Positions 17,023 through 24,635 of a stretch of 64,000 nucleotides of DNA are shown here, one piece after another (position 1 is the stretch's first letter; each line of letters begins with the position of its first letter). The notes under the pieces were generated by a model. The model ran no database searches. It saw nothing but the letters and a program-made list of their open reading frames with translations, and was not told the DNA's origin. The position numbers were made by a program, and so were the translations under genes. The DNA is taken from contig NZ_JAFEMW010000006.1 of NCBI RefSeq assembly GCF_016892625.1, positions 62,001 through 126,000 on the forward strand, given 5' to 3'. The stretch comes from Brevibacterium sp. RIT 803. GTDB taxonomy: Bacteria; Actinomycetota; Actinomycetes; Actinomycetales; Brevibacteriaceae.

Positions 17023-17910
17023 TCAGCCCAGGCGCGTCAGTGCGGCGTCCACCGCCTCACCGTCGTCGATGTCGGTGATGACGTCGGCATGGCACAGCAG
17101 GAATCGACTCAACCAGTCCACGGAGTGGACCAGGAATCTGATTCGCACACTCGGCTCACCGTTGGCGAAGTATTCACGCTCGCTCAACTCGAGTTCATCC
17201 GCGAGCCATGCGCCTGCTGCGGACAGCGTCATGGTGACTTCCCGCGGACTCGACTGCGCGGTGCTGACGGTCAGCGGCGGATGTGCGGCCGGAATCCAGG
17301 AGCGAATGCTGCTCAGGGCAAAACGGCGTGGAGCCTGGGCGGCATAGCACCAGGCATCCAGGTACCAGTCCGCCCCAGGCACCAGCCTGCTGGGGGCGAT
17401 GATCCGCCGGGTCAGTTCATCTCGGGAACCGACGTAGTAGTCGATTTCGACCGCCGCTTCCGTGTCGATCGCCTGCTTGAGGAACGTCATCAGCTCTTCG
17501 TCCGCGGGGATCGGGCTGACCTCGACAGGTGTGTGGAGGTTCTCCCCAGCAGCCAGTCGCAGCTTCGACGCTGCCGTCCGCACCGCCTCGGTGTCGAGTC
17601 CGGGCAGGGTGTCGATGAGTTCGAGGGCCAGGACGAGGACGCCGGCCTCTTCGGCGCTGAGTCGGACGGGGACGGAGACCTCTTCAGCATTGGAGATGTA
17701 GATCTTCCCGCCTTCCCAGCTGGCGTCGATGAGATCATCGGGCATGTGGCCGGGTCGACCTGTCACGAACAGGAGCTGCAGGTCATCGATGAGGGTGTCC
17801 GAATCGATGTTGAAGTAGGCCGCGGTCTCCTCTAGATCGGCCCCCGGGTGGGCGTCGAGATACGGGACCAGGCTCAGCAGCCGGGTGAGTCGTTCACGCG
17901 CTGAGGACAT
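17023..17910 (-). CDS. pafC: WYL-domain transcriptional regulator PafC
   Basis: 295-aa partner of PafB. In mycobacteria PafBC is the LexA-independent activator of the DNA damage response. HTH region SSARERLTRLLSLVPYLDAHPG then EETAAYFNIDSDTLIDDLQLL; WYL domain IDYYVGSRDELTRRIIAPSRLV, GADWYLDAWCYAAQAPRRFALSSI; C-terminal WCX domain. ATG at 17910 with GGAGG upstream. It overlaps pafB by 17 nt, matching their obligate partnership. Despite the name (proteasome accessory factor), it has no direct role in pupylation. Confidence 0.92.
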   Translation of the reverse strand: MSSARERLTRLLSLVPYLDAHPGADLEETAAYFNIDSDTLIDDLQLLFVTGRPGHMPDDLIDASWEGGKIYISNAEEVSVPVRLSAEEAGVLVLALELIDTLPGLDTEAVRTAASKLRLAAGENLHTPVEVSPIPADEELMTFLKQAIDTEAAVEIDYYVGSRDELTRRIIAPSRLVPGADWYLDAWCYAAQAPRRFALSSIRSWIPAAHPPLTVSTAQSSPREVTMTLSAAGAWLADELELSEREYFANGEPSVRIRFLVHSVDWLSRFLLCHADVITDIDDGEAVDAALTRLG

Positions 17911-18916
17911 TGCGACCTCCGAGTCGTTCGAGGGACTCTCTGACTGTGTGCCGTCGGTCCTCGACAGCCTGGGCCAGTTCGACCGGGGCAAGCACCTCGA
18001 CGGCGGTGCCGAAGCTCACGATCTCTGCGGCCAGGGATGCGGCATCGGTGAACTCGATGATCACGGCATCATCCTCCGTGCGCACCTGTCGTCGGCGCAG
18101 GGGGTCCGCACGGTGGGCGCGGATGCGCAGCTTCGCCTCGGCGACGACAGCCATCTCCGTGCTTGAGCTCAGCGCCACATGTGGGGCGAAGTCCGCGGGG
18201 ATGTCATAGTCGCCGGGGTCCCGTCCGCCGAGCTTCGTCAGCTTGCCCTCGACCCGGGAGAGTCGGAACGTGCGCTGGGCCTGCCGGTCGATGTCGTGGC
18301 CCAGCAGGTAGACCCGGTCACCGCGGCTGAGCAGCGCATAGGGTTCGAGCTTGACCTTGCGGGGGCTCTGCCCGGGCTTGTGATACTTGAAGCTGATCGC
18401 CTCACGGGCGTTGATGTGGTGGAGGGCTGTGGCGAAGTTCGCACTGCCGAGCTTCCGTGCCGCAGGCCCCTGATTGGCTTCGACATGCCCAGGTCCTGCC
18501 TCGGTGAGGTCGATGCCCAGGGCGCGCAGTTTCGTCAGCGCCTGCGCACTGGACTCACCGAGTTCGGTGTCGGACCAGAACTGTGCGGCAACTGCCACCG
18601 CGGCCGCTTCGGACGGGGTGAGCTCAACGTCATCCATCGCGTAGTCGTCGGCGGAGATCCGGTAGCCCGTCTCCCCCACATCTGAGTAGGCATCATGTTC
18701 GGCGCGAGTGGCGATCGTGATCCCCATGTGCCGCAGAAGCTCCTTGTCGCGGGAGAACTTGCGGTCGAAGGCAATGTCGTCGAGTCCCGCGTAGCCGTCG
18801 ATGGCGCTCATCAGGGTCTTCCGCGAGACCCATCCGCGGGCGGCTCTCAGAGCGATCAGCACATTCATCAGACGTTCCGTCTGCTGCCTCTGTCTGCTGG
18901 GGCGGGGTGTATTCAC
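17894..18916 (-). CDS. pafB: WYL-domain transcriptional regulator PafB
   Basis: 340-aa DNA-binding half of the PafBC activator. The N-terminal winged HTH (RLMNVLIALRAARGWVSRKTL and AFDRKFSRDKELLRHMGI) is followed by the WYL domain (AISFKYHKPGQSPRKVKLEPYALLSR, RVYLLGHDIDRQAQRTFRLSRVEG split over about 190-250) and a WCX domain. GTG 18916 is the chosen start: an upstream ATG at 18958 would overlap the start of the divergent DUF3866 gene. Promoter regions of pafB and DUF3866 share a 40-bp gap. Confidence 0.92.
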   Translation of the reverse strand: MNTPRPSRQRQQTERLMNVLIALRAARGWVSRKTLMSAIDGYAGLDDIAFDRKFSRDKELLRHMGITIATRAEHDAYSDVGETGYRISADDYAMDDVELTPSEAAAVAVAAQFWSDTELGESSAQALTKLRALGIDLTEAGPGHVEANQGPAARKLGSANFATALHHINAREAISFKYHKPGQSPRKVKLEPYALLSRGDRVYLLGHDIDRQAQRTFRLSRVEGKLTKLGGRDPGDYDIPADFAPHVALSSSTEMAVVAEAKLRIRAHRADPLRRRQVRTEDDAVIIEFTDAASLAAEIVSFGTAVEVLAPVELAQAVEDRRHTVRESLERLGGRNVLSA

Positions 18917-18943
18917 AATTCCACCGTAACCTAATGCGGGCGA

Positions 18944-18949
18944 TAGTCT
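18944..18949 (+). promoter_or_regulatory. -10 element (TAGTCT) of a leaderless promoter for the DUF3866 gene
   Basis: TAGTCT ends 7 nt before the ATG at 18957. No Shine-Dalgarno is seen. Confidence 0.45.
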
Positions 18950-18956
18950 TAGGACC

Positions 18957-20081
18957 ATGATTCATTGGCGCAGAGGAACCGTGACCACGATTCGCTCCAC
19001 CCGGCCAGGATACACAGAGGTCGAGGCCGATATTGATCAGGCACTGCCGGGCACGACGATCACCAGCATCAAGGCGGTCACGTATACCGAGGCCGTCGGA
19101 CATCCGCAGGTAGGGGACACGGTCCTGCTCAATGTCTCGGCTCTGGCCAAACGCTTGGGCACCGGCGGTTTCGGTCTCGTTGTGGCTCTGCCCGATGCAC
19201 TGCCGACCGACCCGCCCGAGGGGCCAGGGCATCTGGTCAAGGACCGCTACTCCCCCCTGCAGACGATGGTCCTCGGCGTCGACGATCAGGAATCTGAGCA
19301 CCATGAGACCCTAGCCAGAGAAGAGTCCCTGGGTGGGATGCCCGTGCTCGTCGCGGATCTGCATTCGGCACTTCCCGCCATCATCGCCGGCATCCGCACG
19401 GTCGACCCCGAGCTTCGCATCGCCTATGTCCTCAGCGACGGCGCGGCTCTGCCCGCCAGCTTCTCCCAGGCTTGTGCCGGCCTGAAGGACGCAGGCTGGC
19501 TGCACGGAACCATCAGCACCGGCCAATCCTGGGGCGCTGATCTTGAGGCTGTGACGATTCACACGGGTCTGCTCGCCGCCCGGCATGTCCTCGGTGCAGA
19601 TATCGCCATCGTCGCGCAGGGCCCGGGAAATCTGGGGACCGGAACCAAATACGGATATTCCGGCCTCGTCACCGGTGAGCACCTCAATGCGGCCGCTCTC
19701 CTGGGTGGGACCCCTGTGGGTGTCCTGCGCATGTCCAATGCCGATGCCCGCGGCAGGCATTTCGGAGTCTCTCATCACTCTCTGACCTCGCTGGCCGAGA
19801 TCGCCCGCCCCGGCATGACGATTCCGGTCCCGGACTTCTCCACTCTCGCCGAGGCTGACCGCCGTGAGATGGAAACCGACCCTTCCGTCGTGGCCGAAGT
19901 CGCAGCCGCACAGCTGCCGATGCTGCACATGCACGATCAGGTCAGTGTCAGCCTTGAGGGTCTGTGGGCAGGCCTCAAGTCCTCGCCGGTGGGCCTGTCG
20001 ACGATGGGACGAAAACTGCCCGCCGATGCAGCAGCATTTCTCGCTGCTGCCGCGGCGGGCAGATTGGCTGCCGAGAGCTGA
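18957..20081 (+). CDS. DUF3866 family protein
   Basis: 374-aa protein of an actinobacterial family of unknown function. The N-terminal 80 residues look beta-rich (MIHWRRGTVTTIRSTRPGY, VGDTVLLNVSALAKRLGTGGFGLVVA). The rest contains glycine-rich loops (GPGNLGTGTKYGYSGLVTGE, ALLGGTPVGVLRMSNADARGRHFGVSHHS) and ends in an Ala-rich helix. No signal peptide or transmembrane helix. DUF3866 genes are commonly found divergent from pafBC and near the proteasome genes, as here, but no biochemical role is known to me. Family name from recognition; function not assigned. Confidence 0.8.
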   Translation: MIHWRRGTVTTIRSTRPGYTEVEADIDQALPGTTITSIKAVTYTEAVGHPQVGDTVLLNVSALAKRLGTGGFGLVVALPDALPTDPPEGPGHLVKDRYSPLQTMVLGVDDQESEHHETLAREESLGGMPVLVADLHSALPAIIAGIRTVDPELRIAYVLSDGAALPASFSQACAGLKDAGWLHGTISTGQSWGADLEAVTIHTGLLAARHVLGADIAIVAQGPGNLGTGTKYGYSGLVTGEHLNAAALLGGTPVGVLRMSNADARGRHFGVSHHSLTSLAEIARPGMTIPVPDFSTLAEADRREMETDPSVVAEVAAAQLPMLHMHDQVSVSLEGLWAGLKSSPVGLSTMGRKLPADAAAFLAAAAAGRLAAES

Positions 20082-20110
20082 GTCTCGCCAGCAGATTCAC
20101 TGCTTGCGTC

Positions 20111-20485
20111 TCAGCGCACGTTCTCCAGATCGCAGACGAAGATCAGGGATTCGCCGGGCTTGATGACACCGCCGGCGCCCTGGTCGCCGTAGGCCAGGTG
20201 CGGAGGAATCTGCAGGGTGCGCCTGCCTCCGACCTTCATGCCCTGGATGCCCTGGTCCCAACCGGAGATGACCATGCCGGAGCCGAGACGGAACTCGAGC
20301 GGGGTGCCGCGGTTGTAGGAGGCGTCGAACTCTTCACCGGTCGAATGGGCGATGCCGACGTAGTTCACGCTCACGGTATTGCCGGGACCAGCCTCGGCGC
20401 CGTCACCGATGATGTCATCGACGATGACGAGCTCGGTCGGAGCCTCAGTCCCGGGGAAATCGACGACTGGTTTCTGCTTGCTCAT
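20111..20485 (-). CDS. FKBP-type peptidyl-prolyl cis-trans isomerase (cytosolic)
   Basis: 124-aa single-domain FKBP. Core motifs are LVIVDDIIGDGAEAGPGNTV, VNYVGIAHSTGEEFDASYNRG, PLEFRLGSGMVISGWDQGIQGMKVGGRR and IPPHLAYGDQGAGGVIKPGE, with the aromatic active-site residues retained (Tyr, Phe, Trp). No export signal. ATG at 20485 with AGGAG upstream. It lies 61 bp downstream of the lipoprotein FKBP gene on the same strand, forming a cytosolic/exported isomerase pair between the paf and proteasome operons. Confidence 0.93.
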   Translation of the reverse strand: MSKQKPVVDFPGTEAPTELVIVDDIIGDGAEAGPGNTVSVNYVGIAHSTGEEFDASYNRGTPLEFRLGSGMVISGWDQGIQGMKVGGRRTLQIPPHLAYGDQGAGGVIKPGESLIFVCDLENVR

Positions 20486-20546
20486 GGTGTCTCCTGAGAT
20501 CGTAGTTCTGTGGTGTCTGTGATCTCGGCCGCAGGCCGAGAGGTCT

Positions 20547-21503
20547 TCAGCCTTGGGCTGAGAGGACGTCGATGACGAATACGAGTGAGGCATTGCCGGG
20601 AATGTTCGGCGGGCTGCCCTGCTCTCCGTATCCCTTGTCGGGTGGGATGACGAGAACGATCTGGCTGCTGACCTTTGCACCGACAAGGCCTTCGTTCCAA
20701 CCATCGATGACCTGAGCCTGGCCGACTGGGTCGACGGCGAAGGGTCCGCGTCCATCCTGCCAGCTCGAGTCGAAGTACTTCGAATTGTCGTCCCAGAGCC
20801 AGCCGGAGTAGTGCACAGCCACGCTCTGGCCTTCCTTGACCTTCGGCCCGTCACCTTCGATCGTCGTATACGATTCGAGTTCCTTCGGAGCCTTGCCCTT
20901 CGGCTTCGAGATCGAGGGTTCACCGTTGTCGGCCCATTTCACCGTGACGGGGTTCTTCGACTGATCGACCTTCTTGCCTTCGGCGCGTGTCAGGGGCTTC
21001 GTCGTCTTCTCGATATCGATGACGTAGACGAGGGTCTGCGCCGGCTGGCCCTCCTGCGCACTGCCGTTGAGCGACATGAGCACGCGCGAACCGACCTTCG
21101 CATCCAAGAGTGCACTGTAGAGCTGCTCCGAGATCTGGCTCTTGTCCATCGGGAACCCGGCCGGTGACTTCGAATCGTAGCTCGACTCGATCTGCTTGCC
21201 GGTCGTGCCCGAGACCAGGGTCATCTGTGCGGTGACCTGCTCACCGTCTGCGACCTTGTCGCCCTTGCCTTCGCTGATGACGGTGTCTCCGGTCTTGTCG
21301 ACGACCAGGGGTGCGTCGAAGCTGACCTTCGGCTTCTCACCGACCTTGCCTTCGACCGTGATGTCGTCGAGGCTGGTCGACTTCGCGTCCTCGGCCGAGA
21401 CTGAGGGCGGGGCGCTTGTCGTGTCCTCCGCCTCCTCGCCCTGTCCGCAGGCGGACAGCAGAAGTGTGGCGGCCGCGATGACGGCGAGCACTTTGGTGCG
21501 CAC
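20547..21503 (-). CDS. FKBP-type peptidyl-prolyl isomerase lipoprotein with tandem FKBP-like domains
   Basis: 318-aa exported protein. The signal peptide VLAVIAAATLLLSAC ends in a lipobox (LSAC), so Cys is lipidated and the protein anchored outside the membrane. A Ser/Thr/Glu linker leads to a first, degenerate FKBP-like domain (about 75-165: VADGEQVTAQMTLVSG, LLDAKVGSRVLMSLNG) and a complete second FKBP domain (about 205-318: VKEGQSVAVHYSGWLWDD, VIDGWNEGLVGAKVSSQ, IPPDKGYGEQGSP). GTG 21503, 7 nt after GAAAGGAA, is chosen over the in-frame TTG at 21521 because it gives a standard signal peptide. Probably assists folding of exported proteins. Confidence 0.9.
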   Translation of the reverse strand: MRTKVLAVIAAATLLLSACGQGEEAEDTTSAPPSVSAEDAKSTSLDDITVEGKVGEKPKVSFDAPLVVDKTGDTVISEGKGDKVADGEQVTAQMTLVSGTTGKQIESSYDSKSPAGFPMDKSQISEQLYSALLDAKVGSRVLMSLNGSAQEGQPAQTLVYVIDIEKTTKPLTRAEGKKVDQSKNPVTVKWADNGEPSISKPKGKAPKELESYTTIEGDGPKVKEGQSVAVHYSGWLWDDNSKYFDSSWQDGRGPFAVDPVGQAQVIDGWNEGLVGAKVSSQIVLVIPPDKGYGEQGSPPNIPGNASLVFVIDVLSAQG

Positions 21504-21539
21504 GTGGTTCCTTTCGTTCAAGACCAGATCACTGAGATC

Positions 21540-22943
21540 TTACAGGCCCGCGATGAGAGCTTCAGCCTGCGGGTGCGTGGGCTCGAAGGGGTTCTTCAGC
21601 GCCACGGCACGGCCGGATTCGTCGTTGAGTCGCAGATGCACCCAGTCGACGGTGTAGTCGCGGCGTGCGGCATGAGCGGCGCGGACGAATTCTCCGCGGA
21701 TGGCTGCCCGGGTGGACGCCGGTGGGACGTCCTTCGCCTTTTCGCGTGCCTCGGGTGTGACCAGGTTCTTCGCCAAACCTGTGCGTTCCAGCTTGGGAAA
21801 CAGGCCGGTGTCGGGGGTGATGTCGTGATAAGCGATGTCGAGGCGGGAGATCCGCGGATCTGTGAGGTCGTCGATGCCGCGGGCCAACGCCCGGTCGATG
21901 AGCGTCTTCTTCATCACCCAATCGATCTCCTGGTCGACGCCGGAGAAGTCCTGGGCGGCAATCGCCTCGAGCATCCGGGTCCACAGGTCGATGACGTATT
22001 CGGCCATCCCATCGTCGCCGAGGCTGTGGTCTCCCTTCTGCACGAGGACCTGAGCACGGTCGCGGTAGTCGGTGAGCAGGTTCAGCGGCGTGATCGTCGT
22101 CCCGTCCGTGCGCTCGAGCTGCACCGCCCCGGTGAGGTCCCTGGCGACGAGGCGGATGTCGCGCACAGCGTGGCGCAGACCGTGTTCGGGGATGCGTGCG
22201 CCCTGTTCGATGAGGTCGAGCATGAGTACAGCCGAACCGATCTTGAGCGCCGAGGTGGCTGTCGACATCGACGAATCACCGACGATGACATGGAGACGAC
22301 GATACTTCTCCGCATCTGCGTGCGGTTCGTCTCGAGCGTTGATGATCGGACGTGAACGGGTCGTGGCCGAGGACAGTCCCTCCCACATGACATCAGAGCG
22401 CGCCGAGAGTCCGAACATCATGTCTGCTCGGTTCGCCTCGACGTCGGGCTGGAAGGACGACTGTGCCGGGATGATCGCACCGGCACCCACCAGCAGCTGT
22501 CTGGAGACGAGGAAGGGAAGCAGCACCGTGGTCAGACGGTTGAAATCGAGGTTGCGGCGGATGAGGAAGTTCTCATGGGAGCCGTAGGAGTTCCCCGCCG
22601 CATCCGTGTTGTTCTTGACCATGTGGATGCGGCCGCCGAGTCCATCGGCCTCGATGTTCGACTGTGCCTGAGTCAGCAGGTCGATCATGAGGGACTCGCC
22701 CGCCCGGTCCTGTGTGAGCAGATCGCTGAGATTATCGCATTCGGCGGTGGCATATTCGGGGTGAGAGCCCACGTCGAGGTAGAGCCGGGAACCGTTGGGC
22801 AGGAACACGTTCGAGGAACGTCCCCATTCGACGATCGGCCGAAACAGATAGCGTGCGATCTCCTCCGGACCGATGCGTCGGTCACCATCTCCTGCCGAAT
22901 GGGCAAGCCCGTATTCGGTTTCGAGTCCGTAGATCCTGGCCAT
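21540..22943 (-). CDS. pafA: Pup--protein ligase PafA
   Basis: 467-aa ligase that attaches the C-terminal Glu of Pup to substrate lysines after ATP-dependent phosphorylation. The N-terminus RIYGLETEYGLAHS contains the ATP/Mg-binding Glu pair, followed by VEWGRSSNVFLPNGSRLYLD, VGSHPEYATAECD, NNTDAAGNSYGSHENFL, RSRPIINARDEPHAD and RRLHVIVGDSSMS. It is paralogous to Dop, from which it differs by lacking the N-terminal Dop loop. Its ATG overlaps the prcA stop by 1 nt (TGATG), so the proteasome alpha subunit and the ligase are translationally coupled. Confidence 0.96.
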   Translation of the reverse strand: MARIYGLETEYGLAHSAGDGDRRIGPEEIARYLFRPIVEWGRSSNVFLPNGSRLYLDVGSHPEYATAECDNLSDLLTQDRAGESLMIDLLTQAQSNIEADGLGGRIHMVKNNTDAAGNSYGSHENFLIRRNLDFNRLTTVLLPFLVSRQLLVGAGAIIPAQSSFQPDVEANRADMMFGLSARSDVMWEGLSSATTRSRPIINARDEPHADAEKYRRLHVIVGDSSMSTATSALKIGSAVLMLDLIEQGARIPEHGLRHAVRDIRLVARDLTGAVQLERTDGTTITPLNLLTDYRDRAQVLVQKGDHSLGDDGMAEYVIDLWTRMLEAIAAQDFSGVDQEIDWVMKKTLIDRALARGIDDLTDPRISRLDIAYHDITPDTGLFPKLERTGLAKNLVTPEAREKAKDVPPASTRAAIRGEFVRAAHAARRDYTVDWVHLRLNDESGRAVALKNPFEPTHPQAEALIAGL

Positions 22944-23632
22944 CAGTCCTCCCGCAGCTGCGCCATCATGGCGTCACTGAGTCGCTTGAATGTACGGTGT
23001 CCGCTCGCTTTCCGGTCGAGCACGGCTGCCTCGAGGTCCTGGGTCGGCAATGTGCCGGATGCTGCGGTGGCAAGAGCGCGCACACCATGGTCGAAGACCT
23101 CTCGCAGCGGCAGCACCGAGGTGGACAGGTCTTTCAGCGTTGCTGTGATGTCATCGGCCTGCCCTCCGATCGCCACATGTTCGGTCTCATCCATCACGGA
23201 ACCGTCGTAGCTGAGCCGGTAGAGCTGATCGGTCTCGGCGGTGAGTCCGAGTTCAGCGACGACGAGTTCGACTTCGAAGGGCTTCGACTCGGTCGTGAAG
23301 ACCCCGGCCAGCGTCTGCGCGTATGCGTTCGTCAGCCCCCGCGCTGTGACATCGCTGCGGTGGTAGGAATATCCTCGCAGATCCGCGTACCTCACACCGG
23401 CTTGGCGCATCGTTTCGAACTCGTTGTATTTGCCGACTGCGGCGAAGCCGATGCGGTCGTAGATCTCGGCGATCTTGTGCAGCGTCGGAGAAGGATTCTC
23501 GGCCAGAAGGAGGATGCCTTCGTCGTAGCGCAGCACCACGACCGACCGACCCCGGGCAATGCCCTTGCGGGCGAAGTCGGCCCGGTCCTTCATCAGCTGT
23601 TCGGGTGAGACGTAGAACGGTGCTTGGCTCAT
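22943..23632 (-). CDS. prcA: Proteasome subunit alpha
   Basis: 229-aa alpha subunit of the 20S core particle; forms the outer gated rings and docks ARC/Mpa. The N-terminus APFYVSPEQLMKDRADFARKGIARGRS is the actinobacterial alpha signature, with RYDEGILLLAENPSPTLHKI and YDRIGFAAVGKYNEFE after it. As expected for an alpha subunit there is no catalytic N-terminal Thr. It follows prcB, 13 bp away if the prcB reading frame is repaired, and overlaps pafA. Confidence 0.95.
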   Translation of the reverse strand: MSQAPFYVSPEQLMKDRADFARKGIARGRSVVVLRYDEGILLLAENPSPTLHKIAEIYDRIGFAAVGKYNEFETMRQAGVRYADLRGYSYHRSDVTARGLTNAYAQTLAGVFTTESKPFEVELVVAELGLTAETDQLYRLSYDGSVMDETEHVAIGGQADDITATLKDLSTSVLPLREVFDHGVRALATAASGTLPTQDLEAAVLDRKASGHRTFKRLSDAMMAQLRED

Positions 23633-23645
23633 GGCCGTGCCTCAA

Positions 23646-23762
23646 TCATGACAGTGCCTTTCTGGTCCGACGATCGATGACCTCAGTGGCAATCGACATC
23701 ACGTCGGCCGAAGGGATCTCAACGACCCCGTGCTCAAGGTCAACGGTGCAGATCGAGCGATC
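23646..23762 (-). other. Out-of-frame conserved C-terminus of prcB
   Basis: In the frame shifted relative to prcB, codons from about 23749 down to the TGA at 23646-23648 encode [29 protein letters not shown] and TRKALS, which is what a bacterial PrcB C-terminus should look like (strand, Pro, final helix). Rejoining needs a net change of one nucleotide near 23750-23778, beside the dyad CAGATCG-AG-CGATCTG. It may be an assembly error or a real truncating mutation. Confidence 0.75.
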
Positions 23763-24442
23763 TGTCTGACGAAGTCAGGGCCACCGGTGGCCGAGTCATC
23801 ATCAGAGGCATCGAAGAGGGCTTCAACGGCCACCGAGATCGCAGCATCGGTGTGAAGGTCGGGCTGCCACAGCTTCTTCAGCGCCCCACGCGCGTAGCCG
23901 GAGCCGGAGCCGATCGAATGGAATCGATGCTCTTCGTATTTGCCGCCGGTGACGTCGAAGCTGAAGATCTGCCCGGCAGGGGTCACTTCGTCGACACCGG
24001 CGAAGAGCGGAACGACGGACAGCCCCTGCATGGCCAAGTTCAGGTTTCCCCGCAGCATCGACGCCAGACGGTTGGCCTTGCCTCCCAGCGACAGGCGTGC
24101 ACCTTCGATCTTCTCGTAGTGTTCGAGTTCGAGCTGGTAGAGACGGATGAGATCGAGCGCGAGTCCCGCGGTTCCGGCGATGCCGATGACTGAGAAATCG
24201 TCGGCTGGTCGCACCTTCTCCATGGAATGGGAGGCGATCATGTTCCCGATCGTCGCGCGCCGGTCTCCTGCCATGAGGATGCCCGTGGCGGTGCGGAAGC
24301 AGATGATCGTCGTGCCCTCCGGAGCCAGATGCCCCAGATCCTGCCCGGCCGTGGTCGGCAGCGCTTCGGGTGCCACAGCTCGGGCGAGTTCGACGAACGA
24401 ATTGCTCGTTGAACTCAGAAATGCAGGAGAGAATCCTGACAT
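23699..24442 (-). CDS. prcB: Proteasome subunit beta, C-terminus frameshifted as given
   Basis: 247-aa open reading frame for the catalytic beta subunit. A 43-residue propeptide ends at Gly43, and Thr44 (GTTII) is the mature N-terminal nucleophile. The partner residues are in place: D60 (MAGDRR) and K76, mature positions 17 and 33. Later family motifs include [29 protein letters not shown], here split across 88-118, and [13 protein letters not shown]. After FVRQ the frame continues into [10 protein letters not shown] and a stop at 23699, while the conserved C-terminal segment lies in another frame (23646-23762). As given the protein is probably defective; a single-base correction restores a normal gene ending 13 bp before prcA. 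Confidence 0.9.
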   Translation of the reverse strand: MSGFSPAFLSSTSNSFVELARAVAPEALPTTAGQDLGHLAPEGTTIICFRTATGILMAGDRRATIGNMIASHSMEKVRPADDFSVIGIAGTAGLALDLIRLYQLELEHYEKIEGARLSLGGKANRLASMLRGNLNLAMQGLSVVPLFAGVDEVTPAGQIFSFDVTGGKYEEHRFHSIGSGSGYARGALKKLWQPDLHTDAAISVAVEALFDASDDDSATGGPDFVRQIARSAPLTLSTGSLRSLRPT

Positions 24443-24443
24443 C

Positions 24444-24635
24444 TCATTGGCCGCCCTTCTGGACGAAGTTGCGTACGAATTCCTCTGCGTTCGATTCGAG
24501 GACTCCGTCGATCTCGTCGAGGATCGAATCCACGTTCTGCGTGTTGATCTGCCCTTGCACGGCCTCCGGCGGTTCGGTGGGTGGTTCTCCCCCGCCGGCC
24601 GAATGGTCTCTGTGAACCTGTTCCTGCGAACTCAT
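24444..24635 (-). CDS. pup: Prokaryotic ubiquitin-like protein Pup
   Basis: 63-aa, largely disordered protein modifier ending in Gly-Gly-Gln. The C-terminal Gln must be deamidated by Dop before PafA can ligate it. The C-terminal half ([20 protein letters not shown] and [10 protein letters not shown]) is the helix that docks on PafA and Dop and on the coiled coil of ARC. The N-terminal half is Gln/Glu/Pro-rich, as needed to thread into the ATPase. ATG at 24635 overlaps the dop stop (ATGA); prcB follows at once. Confidence 0.97.
   Translation of the reverse strand: MSSQEQVHRDHSAGGGEPPTEPPEAVQGQINTQNVDSILDEIDGVLESNAEEFVRNFVQKGGQ

Noticed and set aside
23749..23780. Programmed ribosomal frameshifting in prcB
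   Set aside because: There is no slippery heptamer or downstream pseudoknot that I can recognise, and PrcB is not known to need frameshifting; an indel is simpler.
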